Part shown: positions 1-8,133 of the stretch, in pieces
How the letters are laid out: each line of letters begins with the position of its first letter
Position numbering within the stretch: position 1 is the first letter of the stretch
From: Actinobacteria bacterium UBA6100
Lineage (GTDB): Bacteria; Actinomycetota; Coriobacteriia; Anaerosomatales; Anaerosomataceae
Assembly: GCA_002423585.1 (NCBI GenBank)
Contig: DIWS01000007.1
Coordinates: 64,686-92,276 of the forward strand
DNA: 27,591 nucleotides
Direction: 5' to 3'
Program-made: the position numbers and the translations under genes
The notes under the pieces: generated by a model
Told to the model about the DNA's origin: nothing
The model's input: only the letters and a program-made list of their open reading frames with translations
The model's database searches: none

Positions 1-96
1 ATCGTGGCCAAGCACCGTAACGGCCCCGTGGACAACTGCCGACTCGCCTACCTCGATCGGTTCACCCGCTTCCTGCCGCTGGCCAGGAACCCGTAA
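1..96 (+). CDS. dnaB: Replicative DNA helicase DnaB, C-terminal end (partial)
   Basis: The frame is open from the first base to a TAA at 94-96 and encodes the last 31 residues of a protein. The start IVAKHRNGP followed by a segment ending in a hydrophobic-aromatic FTRFLPL stretch matches the usual C-terminus of the hexameric replicative helicase, where IVAKxRNGPTG lies in the last strand of the RecA-like ATPase domain. DnaB unwinds DNA ahead of the replication fork. Only the tail is visible, so no Walker motif can be checked. The next gene starts 31 bases downstream on the same strand, so read-through is plausible. The call rests on a short but characteristic motif. Confidence 0.8.
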   Translation: MVAKHRNGPVDNCRLAYLDRFTRFLPLARNP

Positions 97-127
97 GGCC
101 GCGCCGACCATCCGTGGAGGCTCCCGC

Positions 128-1525
128 ATGAGCGAGCAGCGCTACGACGCCGTGATCATCGGCGCGGGTCCAGCCGGCATCTTCGCCGCGATCGAGCTCA
201 TCCGCAGTAAGCCGGACATGCGCATCCTCGTACTCGAGCGCGGTAAGCCGATCGACCGCCGCTCATGCCCCGCCCGTCAGACGAGCTGCGTCGGGTGTCC
301 CACGTGCGCGATCATGACCGGCTGGGGTGGCGCCGGCGCGTTCTCCGACGGCAAGCTCACACTCTCCACCGAGGTGGGCGGCTGGCTCGGCGACTACATC
401 GGCACAGACGGTCTCGAGCGGCTCATCGAGGACAGCGATCAGCTCTGGCTCGAGTTCGGCGCCACCACCTCCGTGCACGCTCCGGAGCCCGAGGTCGCGG
501 AGCGATTGATGCGCGAGGCCACCCTCGCCGAGATGCGCCTGGTGCCGATGCGCATCCGGCACATCGGCAGCGACCGGTCGCCCGCCGTGCTGCAGGCCAT
601 GTACGACTACCTGGTCTCGGTCGGCGTGGAGGTCCGCACCGGCACGATGGCCACACGCATAGTCGCCGAAGAGGACCGCGTGACCGCGGTCGAGCTCGGT
701 GACGGGAGTACGGTCCGCACGGACCTCGTGATCGCGGCTCCCGGTCGCGACGGGGCCGACTGGCTCGCCGAGCAGGCCCGCGCACTCGGCATCGGGCTTG
801 TGAGCAACGCGGTCGACATCGGCGTGCGCGTGGAGGTCCCCGCACCGGTGATGGAGCCGCTCACCGAGCACCTCTACGAGGCCAAGCTCATACAGATGTC
901 GCACCGTTTCGGCGACCAGGTGCGTACCTTCTGCATGAACCCGTACGGCGCGGTCACCACCGAGAGCTACGGCGACATCGTCACCGTGAACGGCCATTCG
1001 TATGCCGAGCAGCGCACCGCCAACACCAACTTCGCCGTGCTCGTGAGCCAGCGGTTCACTGAGCCGTTCCATGAGCCGATCACGTACGGCACCTCGATCG
1101 CACGGCTCGCCAACCTGCTCGGCGAGGGCATCTTGGTGCAGCGCCTCGGCGACCTGCGCGCGGGCAGGCGCTCCACCGCCAAGCGCATCGCCGAGTCGGT
1201 CGTCACGCCCACGATGCCTTCTGCGACGCCCGGCGACCTGTCCTTCGTGCTGCCATACCGACACCTCGTGGACATCCTGGGCTTCCTCGACGCGATGGAC
1301 ACGCTCGCACCGGGTGTGGCTGCGGACGGGACGCTGCTGTACGGCATCGAGGTGAAGTTCTACTCGTCGCGGCTCGAGCTCGACCCCACCCTCCAGACCC
1401 ACATCCGCGGCCTGTACGCGGTGGGCGACGGCGCCGGCGTCACGCGCGGCCTCGTGCAGTCGGGCGCGAGCGGGCTGGTGGCCGCGCGGGCCGCTCTCGG
1501 CACTGAACGGGTGAGCCCGGAATGA
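128..1525 (+). CDS. FAD-dependent dehydrogenase of the COG2509 type
   Basis: A 465-residue flavoprotein. The N-terminus carries a Rossmann dinucleotide-binding motif GAGPAG (12-17) with an acidic residue (E37) at the end of the second strand for FAD ribose. It is followed by a Cys cluster at 47, 54, 57 and 60 and the motif GWGGAGAFSDGKL. A second FAD contact, AVGDGAG, lies near the C-terminus. This arrangement is typical of the uncharacterised NAD(P)/FAD-dependent oxidoreductases of COG2509; the physiological substrate is unknown. The ATG is preceded by a GGAGG ribosome site at 116-120. The stop overlaps the next start by four bases (ATGA), so the Cys-rich protein downstream is probably translationally coupled and may be a partner. 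The Cys cluster could bind a metal or be redox active; that is inference. Confidence 0.85.
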   Translation: MSEQRYDAVIIGAGPAGIFAAIELIRSKPDMRILVLERGKPIDRRSCPARQTSCVGCPTCAIMTGWGGAGAFSDGKLTLSTEVGGWLGDYIGTDGLERLIEDSDQLWLEFGATTSVHAPEPEVAERLMREATLAEMRLVPMRIRHIGSDRSPAVLQAMYDYLVSVGVEVRTGTMATRIVAEEDRVTAVELGDGSTVRTDLVIAAPGRDGADWLAEQARALGIGLVSNAVDIGVRVEVPAPVMEPLTEHLYEAKLIQMSHRFGDQVRTFCMNPYGAVTTESYGDIVTVNGHSYAEQRTANTNFAVLVSQRFTEPFHEPITYGTSIARLANLLGEGILVQRLGDLRAGRRSTAKRIAESVVTPTMPSATPGDLSFVLPYRHLVDILGFLDAMDTLAPGVAADGTLLYGIEVKFYSSRLELDPTLQTHIRGLYAVGDGAGVTRGLVQSGASGLVAARAALGTERVSPE

Positions 1526-1857
1526 TCACGCCGGCTGGCCTTGAGTGTCACTATTACTACGAGGACTTCGCCCGTGGCGCGAGTCGCCAGGAGTGTCGTG
1601 CTGCGAAGGTGCCCCGCTCGGCAGTGTGGCGCCCCACCGACTGCGCCGACTGTCCGGTGCCCTCGATCCTCGCGGCCAACGGCAGCACGACGCTCGAGCT
1701 ACGTATCCTCATAAGCCGCAAGAAGCTGCGCCTGGGTCCGTGCGTGACGGTCGAGGCGTGGTGCTCGCTCCACGGCCCGATCGACGGCGACCCGCGCGTG
1801 GGATGCACGGAGTGCAACGCAGATTCAGACGATCTGCTTCGGCGCGCTCTCGGGTGA
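1522..1857 (+). CDS. Cysteine-rich small protein coupled to the FAD dehydrogenase
   Basis: A 111-residue protein of unrecognised family. It has eight cysteines (9, 25, 41, 44, 74, 81, 95, 98), two pairs of them spaced CxxC (41/44 and 95/98), plus His10 and His84. This suggests a small zinc- or iron-sulfur-binding protein. There is no signal peptide or membrane segment. The ATG overlaps the stop of the flavoprotein gene by four bases, so the two are almost certainly co-transcribed and perhaps act together, for example as an electron-transfer pair; that function is inferred from context. Cys spacing and codon use look like those of a real protein rather than a shadow frame. Confidence 0.7.
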   Translation: MITPAGLECHYYYEDFARGASRQECRAAKVPRSAVWRPTDCADCPVPSILAANGSTTLELRILISRKKLRLGPCVTVEAWCSLHGPIDGDPRVGCTECNADSDDLLRRALG

Positions 1858-2033
1858 TGTTTCGCGCGTCCGCCTGCCCCGCGGACTAGCGCATCGCGCG
1901 CTCGTCGGGCATACTAGCCCGGGCGTCGAACCTTCGGGAAGGCGCTCCTGCACATCGCCTGGCTCGGCGGTGTGCGCGGTCCGGGAGCGGCTACAGGTGT
2001 CCGCGGGACCGAGCATCTCGAGGAGCTCATCAC

Positions 2034-3323
2034 ATGGCCGGCATCGTCCTGGTCGGCGCCCAGTGGGGCGACGAAGGTAAGGGCAAGATCACCGACCTCA
2101 TCGCGGACGACTTCGATTACGTCGTGCGCTTTCAGGGCGGCAACAATGCGGGACACACCGTCATCCACGGTGGCAAGACGCTCAAGCTCCATCTCATCCC
2201 CAGCGGCATCATGTATCCGCACATCACGCCGGTCATCGGCAACGGGTGCGTGATCGATCCGAGGGTGCTGCTCGAGGAGATGGACCGTCTGGTGGAAGAC
2301 GGTCTTTCGACGCACCGGCTGCTCATCAGCTGCAACGCGCACCTCATCATGCCGTACCATCGCGACCTCGACGGCGCGAGCGAGCGCCGGCTCGGCAGCC
2401 AGGAGATCGGCACCACACGGCGTGGCATCGGCCCGGCGTACATGGACAAAGCGTCGCGGATGGGCCTGCGCGTGCAGGACCTTATCGACGAGCACATCTT
2501 CCGCAAGAAGCTCGAGGCGGCGCTCCACGAGAAGAACGATATCCTCTCGAAGGTCTACGACCTGCCCACTTACACGGTGGACCAGATCGCCGAGGAGTAC
2601 CTCACGTACGCCGAGCGCATCAAGCCGCACATCGCCGAGACGAGCGCGCTGATCAACCGCGCGCTCGATGCCGACCAGTGGGTGCTCTTTGAAGGCGCAC
2701 AGGGCGCGCTGCTCGACCTCGACCATGGCACCTACCCGTTCGTGACGTCATCGAGCCCGACGGCCGGCGGCGCCTGCACCGGTGTGGGTGTCGGCCCGAA
2801 GCGCATCGACCGCGTGCTCGGCATCGCCAAGGCATACATCACCCGCGTGGGCAGCGGTCCGTTCCCCACGGAGCTCTTCGACGACACCGGGCGACACCTC
2901 ATCGAGGTGGGCCACGAGTACGGCACCACCACCGGCCGCGAGCGCCGCGCCGGGTGGTTCGACGGGCTCATCGCGCGCTTCGCCGTGCAGATCAACGGCC
3001 TCACCGATCTGGCGATCACCAAGCTCGACGTGCTCTCGGACCTCGATCGCATCAAGGTCTGCGTGGCTTACGAGTACGAGGGTAGGCGCTACAACGACCT
3101 GCCGGCGCACCAGACCGCCTTCCACCACGCCAAGCCGATCTACGAGGAGCTCCCGGGCTGGAAGACCGACATCACCGGATGCCGCACGTTCGAGGAGCTG
3201 CCGAAGGCCGCGCAGGACTACATCACCTTCCTCGAGGATCTCGCCGAGGTGCCGGTCGCGCTGATCGCTGTGGGTCCGAGCCGTGAGCAGACGATCATGC
3301 GACGCTGGGCGAGGCGCGGGTAG
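2034..3323 (+). CDS. purA: Adenylosuccinate synthetase
   Basis: A 429-residue protein catalysing GTP-dependent ligation of aspartate to IMP, the first committed step to AMP. The N-terminal loop WGDEGKGK places the catalytic Asp at residue 13, and GGNNAGHT places the catalytic His at residue 41, the same numbers as in characterised bacterial enzymes. The GTTTGRERRAGWFD segment in the last third matches the family IMP/GTP-binding region. Length is normal. The start is fixed by the conserved AGIVLVGAQWGDEGKG beginning; a GAGGAG ribosome site lies upstream at about 2019-2024. The 176-base upstream gap contains a CATACT -10-like hexamer at 1910-1915 with no good -35, so purA may have its own promoter. 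Separated by 154 bases from purD. Confidence 0.97.
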   Translation: MAGIVLVGAQWGDEGKGKITDLIADDFDYVVRFQGGNNAGHTVIHGGKTLKLHLIPSGIMYPHITPVIGNGCVIDPRVLLEEMDRLVEDGLSTHRLLISCNAHLIMPYHRDLDGASERRLGSQEIGTTRRGIGPAYMDKASRMGLRVQDLIDEHIFRKKLEAALHEKNDILSKVYDLPTYTVDQIAEEYLTYAERIKPHIAETSALINRALDADQWVLFEGAQGALLDLDHGTYPFVTSSSPTAGGACTGVGVGPKRIDRVLGIAKAYITRVGSGPFPTELFDDTGRHLIEVGHEYGTTTGRERRAGWFDGLIARFAVQINGLTDLAITKLDVLSDLDRIKVCVAYEYEGRRYNDLPAHQTAFHHAKPIYEELPGWKTDITGCRTFEELPKAAQDYITFLEDLAEVPVALIAVGPSREQTIMRRWARRG

Positions 3324-3431
3324 CTGCACTGAGCATGGTCCGGCGCATGTGCGCCTGAGACGCGCTTCTTCGGCCAACCGACGTTGCCTCCCGGTGTGGC
3401 CAGTAAGGCGCGCACCGCGCGGACATTCGGC

Positions 3432-3437
3432 TACAAT
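3432..3437 (+). promoter_or_regulatory. Probable -10 element for purD
   Basis: The hexamer TACAAT, in the context GGCTACAATCG, matches the housekeeping -10 consensus at five of six positions and lies 40 bases before the purD start. No convincing -35 sits 16-18 bases upstream. The same GGCTACAAT core precedes the membrane-protein/kinase pair at 12038, which suggests a recurring promoter form in this genome. Confidence 0.45.
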
Positions 3438-3477
3438 CGTCCCACTGTCGTCTGTGATCTTCCGGGGGTTCATCAGT

Positions 3478-4758
3478 ATGCGCATCCTCGTACTCGGCGG
3501 CGGCGGCCGTGAGCACGCCATCGTGACCTCGCTCCTCGCGTCGCCCCACGCACCGCAGGTGGTCTGCGCGCCGGGCAACGGCGGCACCGCGCGCATCGCC
3601 GCGAATGTGAACATCACCGAGGGCGATCCGGCGTTCGTGGCTGAATGGGTGCAGGCCCACGCGGTCGACTTCGTGGTGATCGGCCCCGAAGGGCCGCTTG
3701 TCATGGGTACTGCTGACTTTCTCGCCGCCGATGGTGTGCCGGTTTTCGGCCCGGAGGCCGCCGGCGCACAGCTCGAGGGCTCGAAGGCGTTTGCAAAGGA
3801 CCTGATGGAGCGTCACGGGATACCCACCGGCAGCTACCTGGTCACCGGGAGCGAGGCCGAGGCACGCGAGTATCTGAAGGCGCACGGCGCTCCTATCGTG
3901 GTGAAGGCGGACGGGCTGGCGGCCGGCAAGGGTGTCACGGTGGCGATGACGCTCGCCGAAGCCGAGCAGGCCGTCACGGAGACGCTCGACGGCAAGTTCG
4001 GCGACGCCGGCTTGCTCGTGGTGCTCGAGGAGTACCTCGAAGGCCCCGAGTGCTCGCTGCTGGCCTTCACCGACGGGACGACAGTGCTGCCGATGCTCAC
4101 CGCGCAGGACCACAAGCGCGCGTTCGATGACGATCAGGGTCCCAACACCGGGGGGATGGGCGTGTACGCGCCGGTCCCCACCATCGACGATGCCACGCTC
4201 GCCGAGATGGTCGCCATCCTGGAGAAGACCGTCGCGGCTCTGCGTGCGGACGGCATCGAGTACCGTGGCGTCCTGTACGGCGGCTTCATCCTCACCGATG
4301 AGGGGCCGAAGGTGCTCGAGTACAACGCGCGCTTCGGCGACCCCGAGACGCAGGTGCTGCTGCCGCTGCTCAAGACCGACCTGCTCGACGTGCTGCTCGC
4401 AACGGCCGAAGGCCGCCTGTCCGAGATCGAGCTCGAGTGGCGCGACGGTTTCGCCGTCTCAGTGGTGCTCGCCTCCGACGGCTATCCCGGCGCATACCGC
4501 ACCGGCAAGACGATCACCGGCCTGGACGAAGCTGCCGCGATCGAAGGTGTCACCATCTTCCACGCGGGCACTGCGCTTGATGCGAACGGTGAGCTGGTCA
4601 CCGCCGGCGGCCGGGTGCTCAACGTGACCGCGGTGGCACCCACGTTCGCTGAGGCCCGCGATCGCGCGTACCGTGCCGTGGACTGCATCTACTTCGAGGG
4701 AATGCACTTCCGCACCGACATCGGGCTGCGCGCGTTGCGTTCGGCGGACGGAGCCTGA
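3478..4758 (+). CDS. purD: Phosphoribosylamine-glycine ligase (GAR synthetase)
   Basis: A 426-residue ATP-grasp enzyme that joins 5-phosphoribosylamine and glycine in the second step of de novo purine synthesis. The start is chosen at the ATG giving MRILVLGGGGREHAI, the invariant family N-terminus; the open frame continues 65 codons upstream, but that part is not PurD-like. Diagnostic segments are GPEGPLV in the N domain, VVKADGLAAGKGV in the ATP-grasp fold, the QDHKRAFDDDQGPNTGGMG substrate loop and YNARFGDPETQ near the metal site. The stop overlaps the next ATG by one base (TGATG), so the following radical SAM gene is translationally coupled. A TACAAT box lies 40 bases upstream. Confidence 0.97.
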   Translation: MRILVLGGGGREHAIVTSLLASPHAPQVVCAPGNGGTARIAANVNITEGDPAFVAEWVQAHAVDFVVIGPEGPLVMGTADFLAADGVPVFGPEAAGAQLEGSKAFAKDLMERHGIPTGSYLVTGSEAEAREYLKAHGAPIVVKADGLAAGKGVTVAMTLAEAEQAVTETLDGKFGDAGLLVVLEEYLEGPECSLLAFTDGTTVLPMLTAQDHKRAFDDDQGPNTGGMGVYAPVPTIDDATLAEMVAILEKTVAALRADGIEYRGVLYGGFILTDEGPKVLEYNARFGDPETQVLLPLLKTDLLDVLLATAEGRLSEIELEWRDGFAVSVVLASDGYPGAYRTGKTITGLDEAAAIEGVTIFHAGTALDANGELVTAGGRVLNVTAVAPTFAEARDRAYRAVDCIYFEGMHFRTDIGLRALRSADGA

Positions 4759-6077
4759 TGCTCGCCGAGCGCCTACTTTCGGCGGCGGTCGCCACCACGC
4801 AGGGGAGTTACTTCACCGACACGCCCCGGCAGGTGCCGTCGCTGCCCGGACCCGAGGGCGGCAAGCAGTACCTGCTCTATGCGCATGTGCCGTTCTGCGA
4901 GCGGCTGTGCCCGTACTGCAGCTTCAACCGGTTCCCGTTCTCCGAGGACCCCGCGCGCGCGTACTTCAAGAGCCTGCGCGCGCAGATGCGCATGGTCGCC
5001 GAACTCGGCTACACCTTTGACTCGCTCTACATCGGCGGCGGCACGCCCACGATCCTCGTGGACGAACTGTGCGAGACCATCGACCTGGCGCGCGAGCTCT
5101 TCGGCGAGCTGGAGGTCTCCACCGAGACGAATCCGAACCACCTCATCCCGGAGATTCTCGAACCGCTCAAGGGGCGCGTGCAGCGCATGAGCGTGGGCGT
5201 GCAGAGCTTCGACGACGAGCTGCTCAAGCAGATGGACCGCTACGACAAGTACGGTTCCGGCGCCGAGATTCTCGAGAGGCTTCAGTCCCTCGAAGGGTTC
5301 TTCCAGTCGCTCAACGTGGACATGATCTTCAACTTCCCGAGCCAGACCGAGGAGGTCCTGCGCCGCGACATCGAGATGGTGAAGGCGAGCCGCTGCAACC
5401 AGACCACCTTCTACCCGCTCATGGCCTCGCGCTCGGTAGCCAACCAGCTCAAGCGCACAGTGGGTATGGTGGACTACGACCGTGAGGCCCGCTACTACGA
5501 GATCCTGTCGCGTGAGCTCGCCGACACGTTCGAGTTCTCCACGGCCTGGACGTTCTCACGCACCGGCGGCGGCATGATCGACGAGTACATCGTGGACTAC
5601 GAGGAGTACGTGGGTATCGGCAGCGGAGCGTTCTCCTACCTGCGCGGCGACATCTACCTCACCACGTTCTCGCTCCGCGACTACAGCGCCGCCATCACCG
5701 GGGGCCGGATGCCCGTTGCGGTGGGAAGCGCGACCAACCGGCCGATCGATCGCATGCGGTACCGGTTCCTGATGTCGCTCTTCGGACTCAGGCTCGACAA
5801 GAAGCAGTTCGAGCGTGACTTCGGCGTGAAGGTGGAGCGAGGCCTGTGGAAGGAGATGCTCTTCTTCCGGATGTTCGGTGGCTTCGCGACCGATACCGAA
5901 GACGAGCTCACGCTCACCGAGACGGGCCGCTACCTTGCGGTGGTCATGCAGCGCACGATGTTCGCGCAGCTCAACAGCTTGCGTGATGCGGCGCGTAACG
6001 CACTCGCCCCCGACGAGCGCCAACTGCTCTTCGGCGACGGCACCACCTGTGCGACCGGATGCACGGACGAAGGATAG
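4758..6077 (+). CDS. HemW/HemN-like radical SAM protein (coproporphyrinogen III oxidase family)
   Basis: A 439-residue radical SAM protein. The cluster-binding motif CxxxCxxC is at Cys47, 51 and 54 (FCERLCPYCSF), preceded by the HVPF segment typical of HemN/HemW. The IGGGTPT motif contacts the SAM methionyl group, and SVGVQSFDD and DMIFNFPSQ match the conserved barrel strands. The C-terminal third resembles the HemN C-terminal domain. It is longer than typical HemW heme chaperones (about 380 residues), so the function (heme chaperone, heme-degrading radical enzyme or other) is not settled. The C-terminus has two extra cysteines in a short tail. It sits between purD and purE with one-base and 10-base spacings, so it is co-transcribed with purine genes, although no known purine step uses such an enzyme. 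Confidence 0.85.
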   Translation: MLAERLLSAAVATTQGSYFTDTPRQVPSLPGPEGGKQYLLYAHVPFCERLCPYCSFNRFPFSEDPARAYFKSLRAQMRMVAELGYTFDSLYIGGGTPTILVDELCETIDLARELFGELEVSTETNPNHLIPEILEPLKGRVQRMSVGVQSFDDELLKQMDRYDKYGSGAEILERLQSLEGFFQSLNVDMIFNFPSQTEEVLRRDIEMVKASRCNQTTFYPLMASRSVANQLKRTVGMVDYDREARYYEILSRELADTFEFSTAWTFSRTGGGMIDEYIVDYEEYVGIGSGAFSYLRGDIYLTTFSLRDYSAAITGGRMPVAVGSATNRPIDRMRYRFLMSLFGLRLDKKQFERDFGVKVERGLWKEMLFFRMFGGFATDTEDELTLTETGRYLAVVMQRTMFAQLNSLRDAARNALAPDERQLLFGDGTTCATGCTDEG

Positions 6078-6087
6078 GAGAGGGGCC

Positions 6088-6552
6088 ATGCCAGAAGCGA
6101 CGCCGCTCGTCGGCATCATCATGGGATCGAAGAGCGACCTCGGCGTGATGGAGGAATGCGTCGCGCAGCTGGAGGAGCTCGGCGTGCCGTACGAGGTCAT
6201 CATCGCCTCGGCGCACCGCCAGCCGGCGCGTGTGCACGACTGGGCGAGCGGGGCCGCAGGCCGCGGTATGCGGGTGATCGTCGCGGCCGCCGGAAAGGCC
6301 GCACACCTGGGTGGCGTGGTGGCCGCGTACACGCCGCTTCCGGTGATCACGGTGCCGATGAAGACGAGCGATCTGGGCGGGCTCGACTCGCTGCTGTCGA
6401 TGGTTCAGATGCCCACGGGTGTGCCGGTCGCGTGTGTGGCCATCAACGGGGCGAGAAACGCCGCCATCCTCGCGACGCAGATCCTCGGGTCCGGGATGCC
6501 CGAGTATCAGGCACGGATCGTGGAGTTCAAGCGGGGTCTCGCCGATGGGTAA
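6088..6552 (+). CDS. purE: N5-carboxyaminoimidazole ribonucleotide mutase / AIR carboxylase
   Basis: A 154-residue PurE. The GSKSD motif near the N-terminus, the SAHRQP active-site segment with its catalytic His and the AGKAAHLGGVVA loop followed by PVITVPM are all present. These bind CAIR and its carbamate in the octameric enzyme of de novo purine synthesis. A GGAGAGGGG ribosome site directly precedes the ATG. No purK is present in the window, so whether this is a class I mutase (needing PurK) or a class II carboxylase is not determined here. It is the last purine gene of the purD-radical SAM-purE run; its stop overlaps the next start by eight bases. Confidence 0.95.
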   Translation: MPEATPLVGIIMGSKSDLGVMEECVAQLEELGVPYEVIIASAHRQPARVHDWASGAAGRGMRVIVAAAGKAAHLGGVVAAYTPLPVITVPMKTSDLGGLDSLLSMVQMPTGVPVACVAINGARNAAILATQILGSGMPEYQARIVEFKRGLADG

Positions 6553-6988
6553 GCTCACGACGATACTCACGTTCGTGGCGGCCACCGCGCTCGCGCTCGT
6601 CGGGTTCGCGCCGATCGGCGGGGTGCTCGGCGAGGTCGCCTACGACGTGTATTCATCGATGATCTCCGGGGGTTCGGCTGAGGCTCAGGCGGCGCTGATC
6701 CCGCTGATCGCGATCGATGCGGTCTTCTTGCTCGTGGCGTTCGGCGTCTCGTTCGCCGGCGGCGTGCACCTCCCCTCGGGGCTGCCGCACGTCTTTTTCG
6801 TGATGTTCTCGGTGTTGGCTCTCGGCGCCACCCAGGTGCGCTTCTTCGAGCTGGCGGGTGACGCGGGCGGGATCGCGGACTCCTTCGGCACGTACAACGT
6901 CGTGGCGATGTTCGCGCTGGTCGTCGTGGTGGTGCAGTTGGGCGTGCATCTCGCTCGATGGCGCTTCGAGGCCCGAGGCGGCCGCTAG
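6545..6988 (+). CDS. Small four-helix membrane protein
   Basis: A 147-residue protein with about four hydrophobic helices: an N-terminal one (about 5-25), one near 50-72, one near 78-95 and one near 115-135. It ends in a basic tail (RWRFEARGGR). No catalytic motif or known domain is recognised. The ATG lies inside the last codons of purE (eight-base overlap, different frame), which implies coupled translation with the purine genes. An alternative reading in the same frame could begin upstream inside purE, but the overlap start is preceded by a GCGGGG stretch and gives a normal N-in hydrophobic start. Function unknown. Confidence 0.65.
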   Translation: MGKLTTILTFVAATALALVGFAPIGGVLGEVAYDVYSSMISGGSAEAQAALIPLIAIDAVFLLVAFGVSFAGGVHLPSGLPHVFFVMFSVLALGATQVRFFELAGDAGGIADSFGTYNVVAMFALVVVVVQLGVHLARWRFEARGGR

Positions 6989-7005
6989 CACAGACGGTGG
7001 GCCTG

Positions 7006-7524
7006 CTACCAGTCCCCGGTTCCCGGCTCACCCTTGTACGGCCCCACGATGTCCGACGTGATCCAGCCGCCGTAGAACGAGCCCGGTTGCGGCCGAACGA
7101 TCTCGCCGTCCACCCGGCACTCGTCCATCTCGCGGGGTGAGAACGCCACGCGACCCATGAGCGCTTCGTAGCCGGGCGAGGGTTCCGCGTAGATCCACGC
7201 GGCGTCCGCGGCACGCATGTCGCCGGCGATGACGTCGTAGTAGCGCGCTTCTCCTTTGAACTCGCAGTACGTCGCGCGGCCGCTCGGGGCCAGCGCGCCG
7301 GCGACGACGTCCTCGAGCGGGATGTAGTAGACGGGCGGATGGCTCGTCTCGAGCACGCGCAGGGCGCGCGTCGTCTCGGCGATGATCTCGCCGCCGAAGT
7401 CGACCTCTATGTGCTTCGCAGTAGCCTGCACAAGGGGCGGGCGCGGGTAGTCCCACACCGACTCCTGCCCGGGTCCGGGCTTCACGCGCGCAGCGCCACG
7501 CAGGGTGTCACTTCCGTCCGACAT
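7006..7524 (-). CDS. DUF427 domain protein
   Basis: A 172-residue cytoplasmic protein of the DUF427 family (PF04248). The order of conserved segments fits the family: SVWDYPRPP, a beta-rich stretch around the ETTRALRVLETSHPPVYYIP region, the CEFKGEARYYDV motif and the acidic WIYAEPSPGYE strand. After these comes a C-terminal repeat of the fold ending in GGWITSDIVGPYKG. Members are small beta-rich proteins without an established reaction. The gene is alone on the minus strand, convergent with the purine unit (17-base gap) and divergent from the PadR operon. Its ATG lacks a strong ribosome site. Confidence 0.85.
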   Translation of the reverse strand: MSDGSDTLRGAARVKPGPGQESVWDYPRPPLVQATAKHIEVDFGGEIIAETTRALRVLETSHPPVYYIPLEDVVAGALAPSGRATYCEFKGEARYYDVIAGDMRAADAAWIYAEPSPGYEALMGRVAFSPREMDECRVDGEIVRPQPGSFYGGWITSDIVGPYKGEPGTGDW

Positions 7525-7680
7525 ACGGGGTTCGTACCCGTTACGGAGAAGCTGAGGCAGATCGATCCGGCCGAGATACGACGGAGTGTCGGGGTCGACG
7601 TGGGAGACCGCTTATGCGCCGAGGCGCCAGCGCGCTTCGTGAGCCATGCAATAGTCGGCAGAAAAGTCCGCATTCACGGG

Positions 7681-7734
7681 TTGACTAGTGTGAAGTTAGT
7701 AGTATTGTGACTTTGTACTAGTGTGAAGTTCACA
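7681..7734 (+). promoter_or_regulatory. Promoter and operator of the PadR operon
   Basis: The region holds a TTGACT -35 (7681-7686) and a TATTGT -10 (7703-7708) with a 16-base spacer. Overlapping these are two exact 14-base direct repeats, ACTAGTGTGAAGTT, at 7684-7697 and 7717-7730 (33 bases apart, about three helical turns). There is also a perfect 13-base palindrome TGTGAAGTTCACA at 7722-7734 and an inverted pair TAGTA/TACTA at 7700-7704 and 7716-7720. The repeats cover the core promoter just before the PadR start, which fits autorepression by the encoded PadR dimer. AT content is clearly higher than in the flanks. Confidence 0.75.
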
Positions 7735-7764
7735 GTAATCGCTGATGGGATCGGAGGTGGGCCC

Positions 7765-8133
7765 GTGACCGACACGGTGGACAGCGCGGTCCGCAAGTTC
7801 CAGAAGGAGCTCAATGCGGGGACCGCGGCGCTCGTGTTGTTGGCGATCCTTGAGCGTTCCGGTGATCCGCTGTACGGCTACCAGATCGCCAAGCAGCTCG
7901 AGGAGACCACGTCAGGCGGAGTCCCGGCCAAACAGGGCACGCTCTACCCGGTTCTCCGCTCGCTGGAGGCGCAGGGCCTGCTCTCGAGCCGGGTCGAGCC
8001 ATCGGTGGCCGGGCCGCCGCGGAAGTACTACGCGATCACCCCTGTCGGGGCCGAGGTGCTCGCAGCGTGGAGGGATGCATGGAAACACACACGGGACTTC
8101 GTGGACGGAACACTGGAAGGGGGTCGGAGCTAG
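7765..8133 (+). CDS. PadR family transcriptional regulator
   Basis: A 122-residue winged-helix repressor. The recognition region LLAILERSGDPLYGYQIAKQLEE, followed by KQGTLYPVLRSLEAQGLL and the RKYYAITPVGAEVL wing, is the standard PadR N-terminal domain. A short C-terminal helix (AWRDAWKHTRDFVDGTL) mediates dimerisation. The GTG at 7765 is chosen because GGAGGTGGG lies just before it; an in-frame upstream GTG at 7723 falls inside the operator palindrome and is unlikely. The stop abuts the ATG of the HAAS membrane protein, the usual partner of PadR in Gram-positive bacteria. It probably represses its own operon. Confidence 0.92.
   Translation: MTDTVDSAVRKFQKELNAGTAALVLLAILERSGDPLYGYQIAKQLEETTSGGVPAKQGTLYPVLRSLEAQGLLSSRVEPSVAGPPRKYYAITPVGAEVLAAWRDAWKHTRDFVDGTLEGGRS

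Noticed and set aside
263..1402. Long minus-strand open frame opposite the FAD dehydrogenase gene
   Set aside because: Arg/His/Gly-rich composition without any motif; it is an antisense shadow common in high-GC genes.
7526..7545. T-arm-like element around GGGTTCGTACCC, possible tRNA
   Set aside because: The loop lacks the conserved A at the right place, and no acceptor, D or anticodon arms can be built around it.
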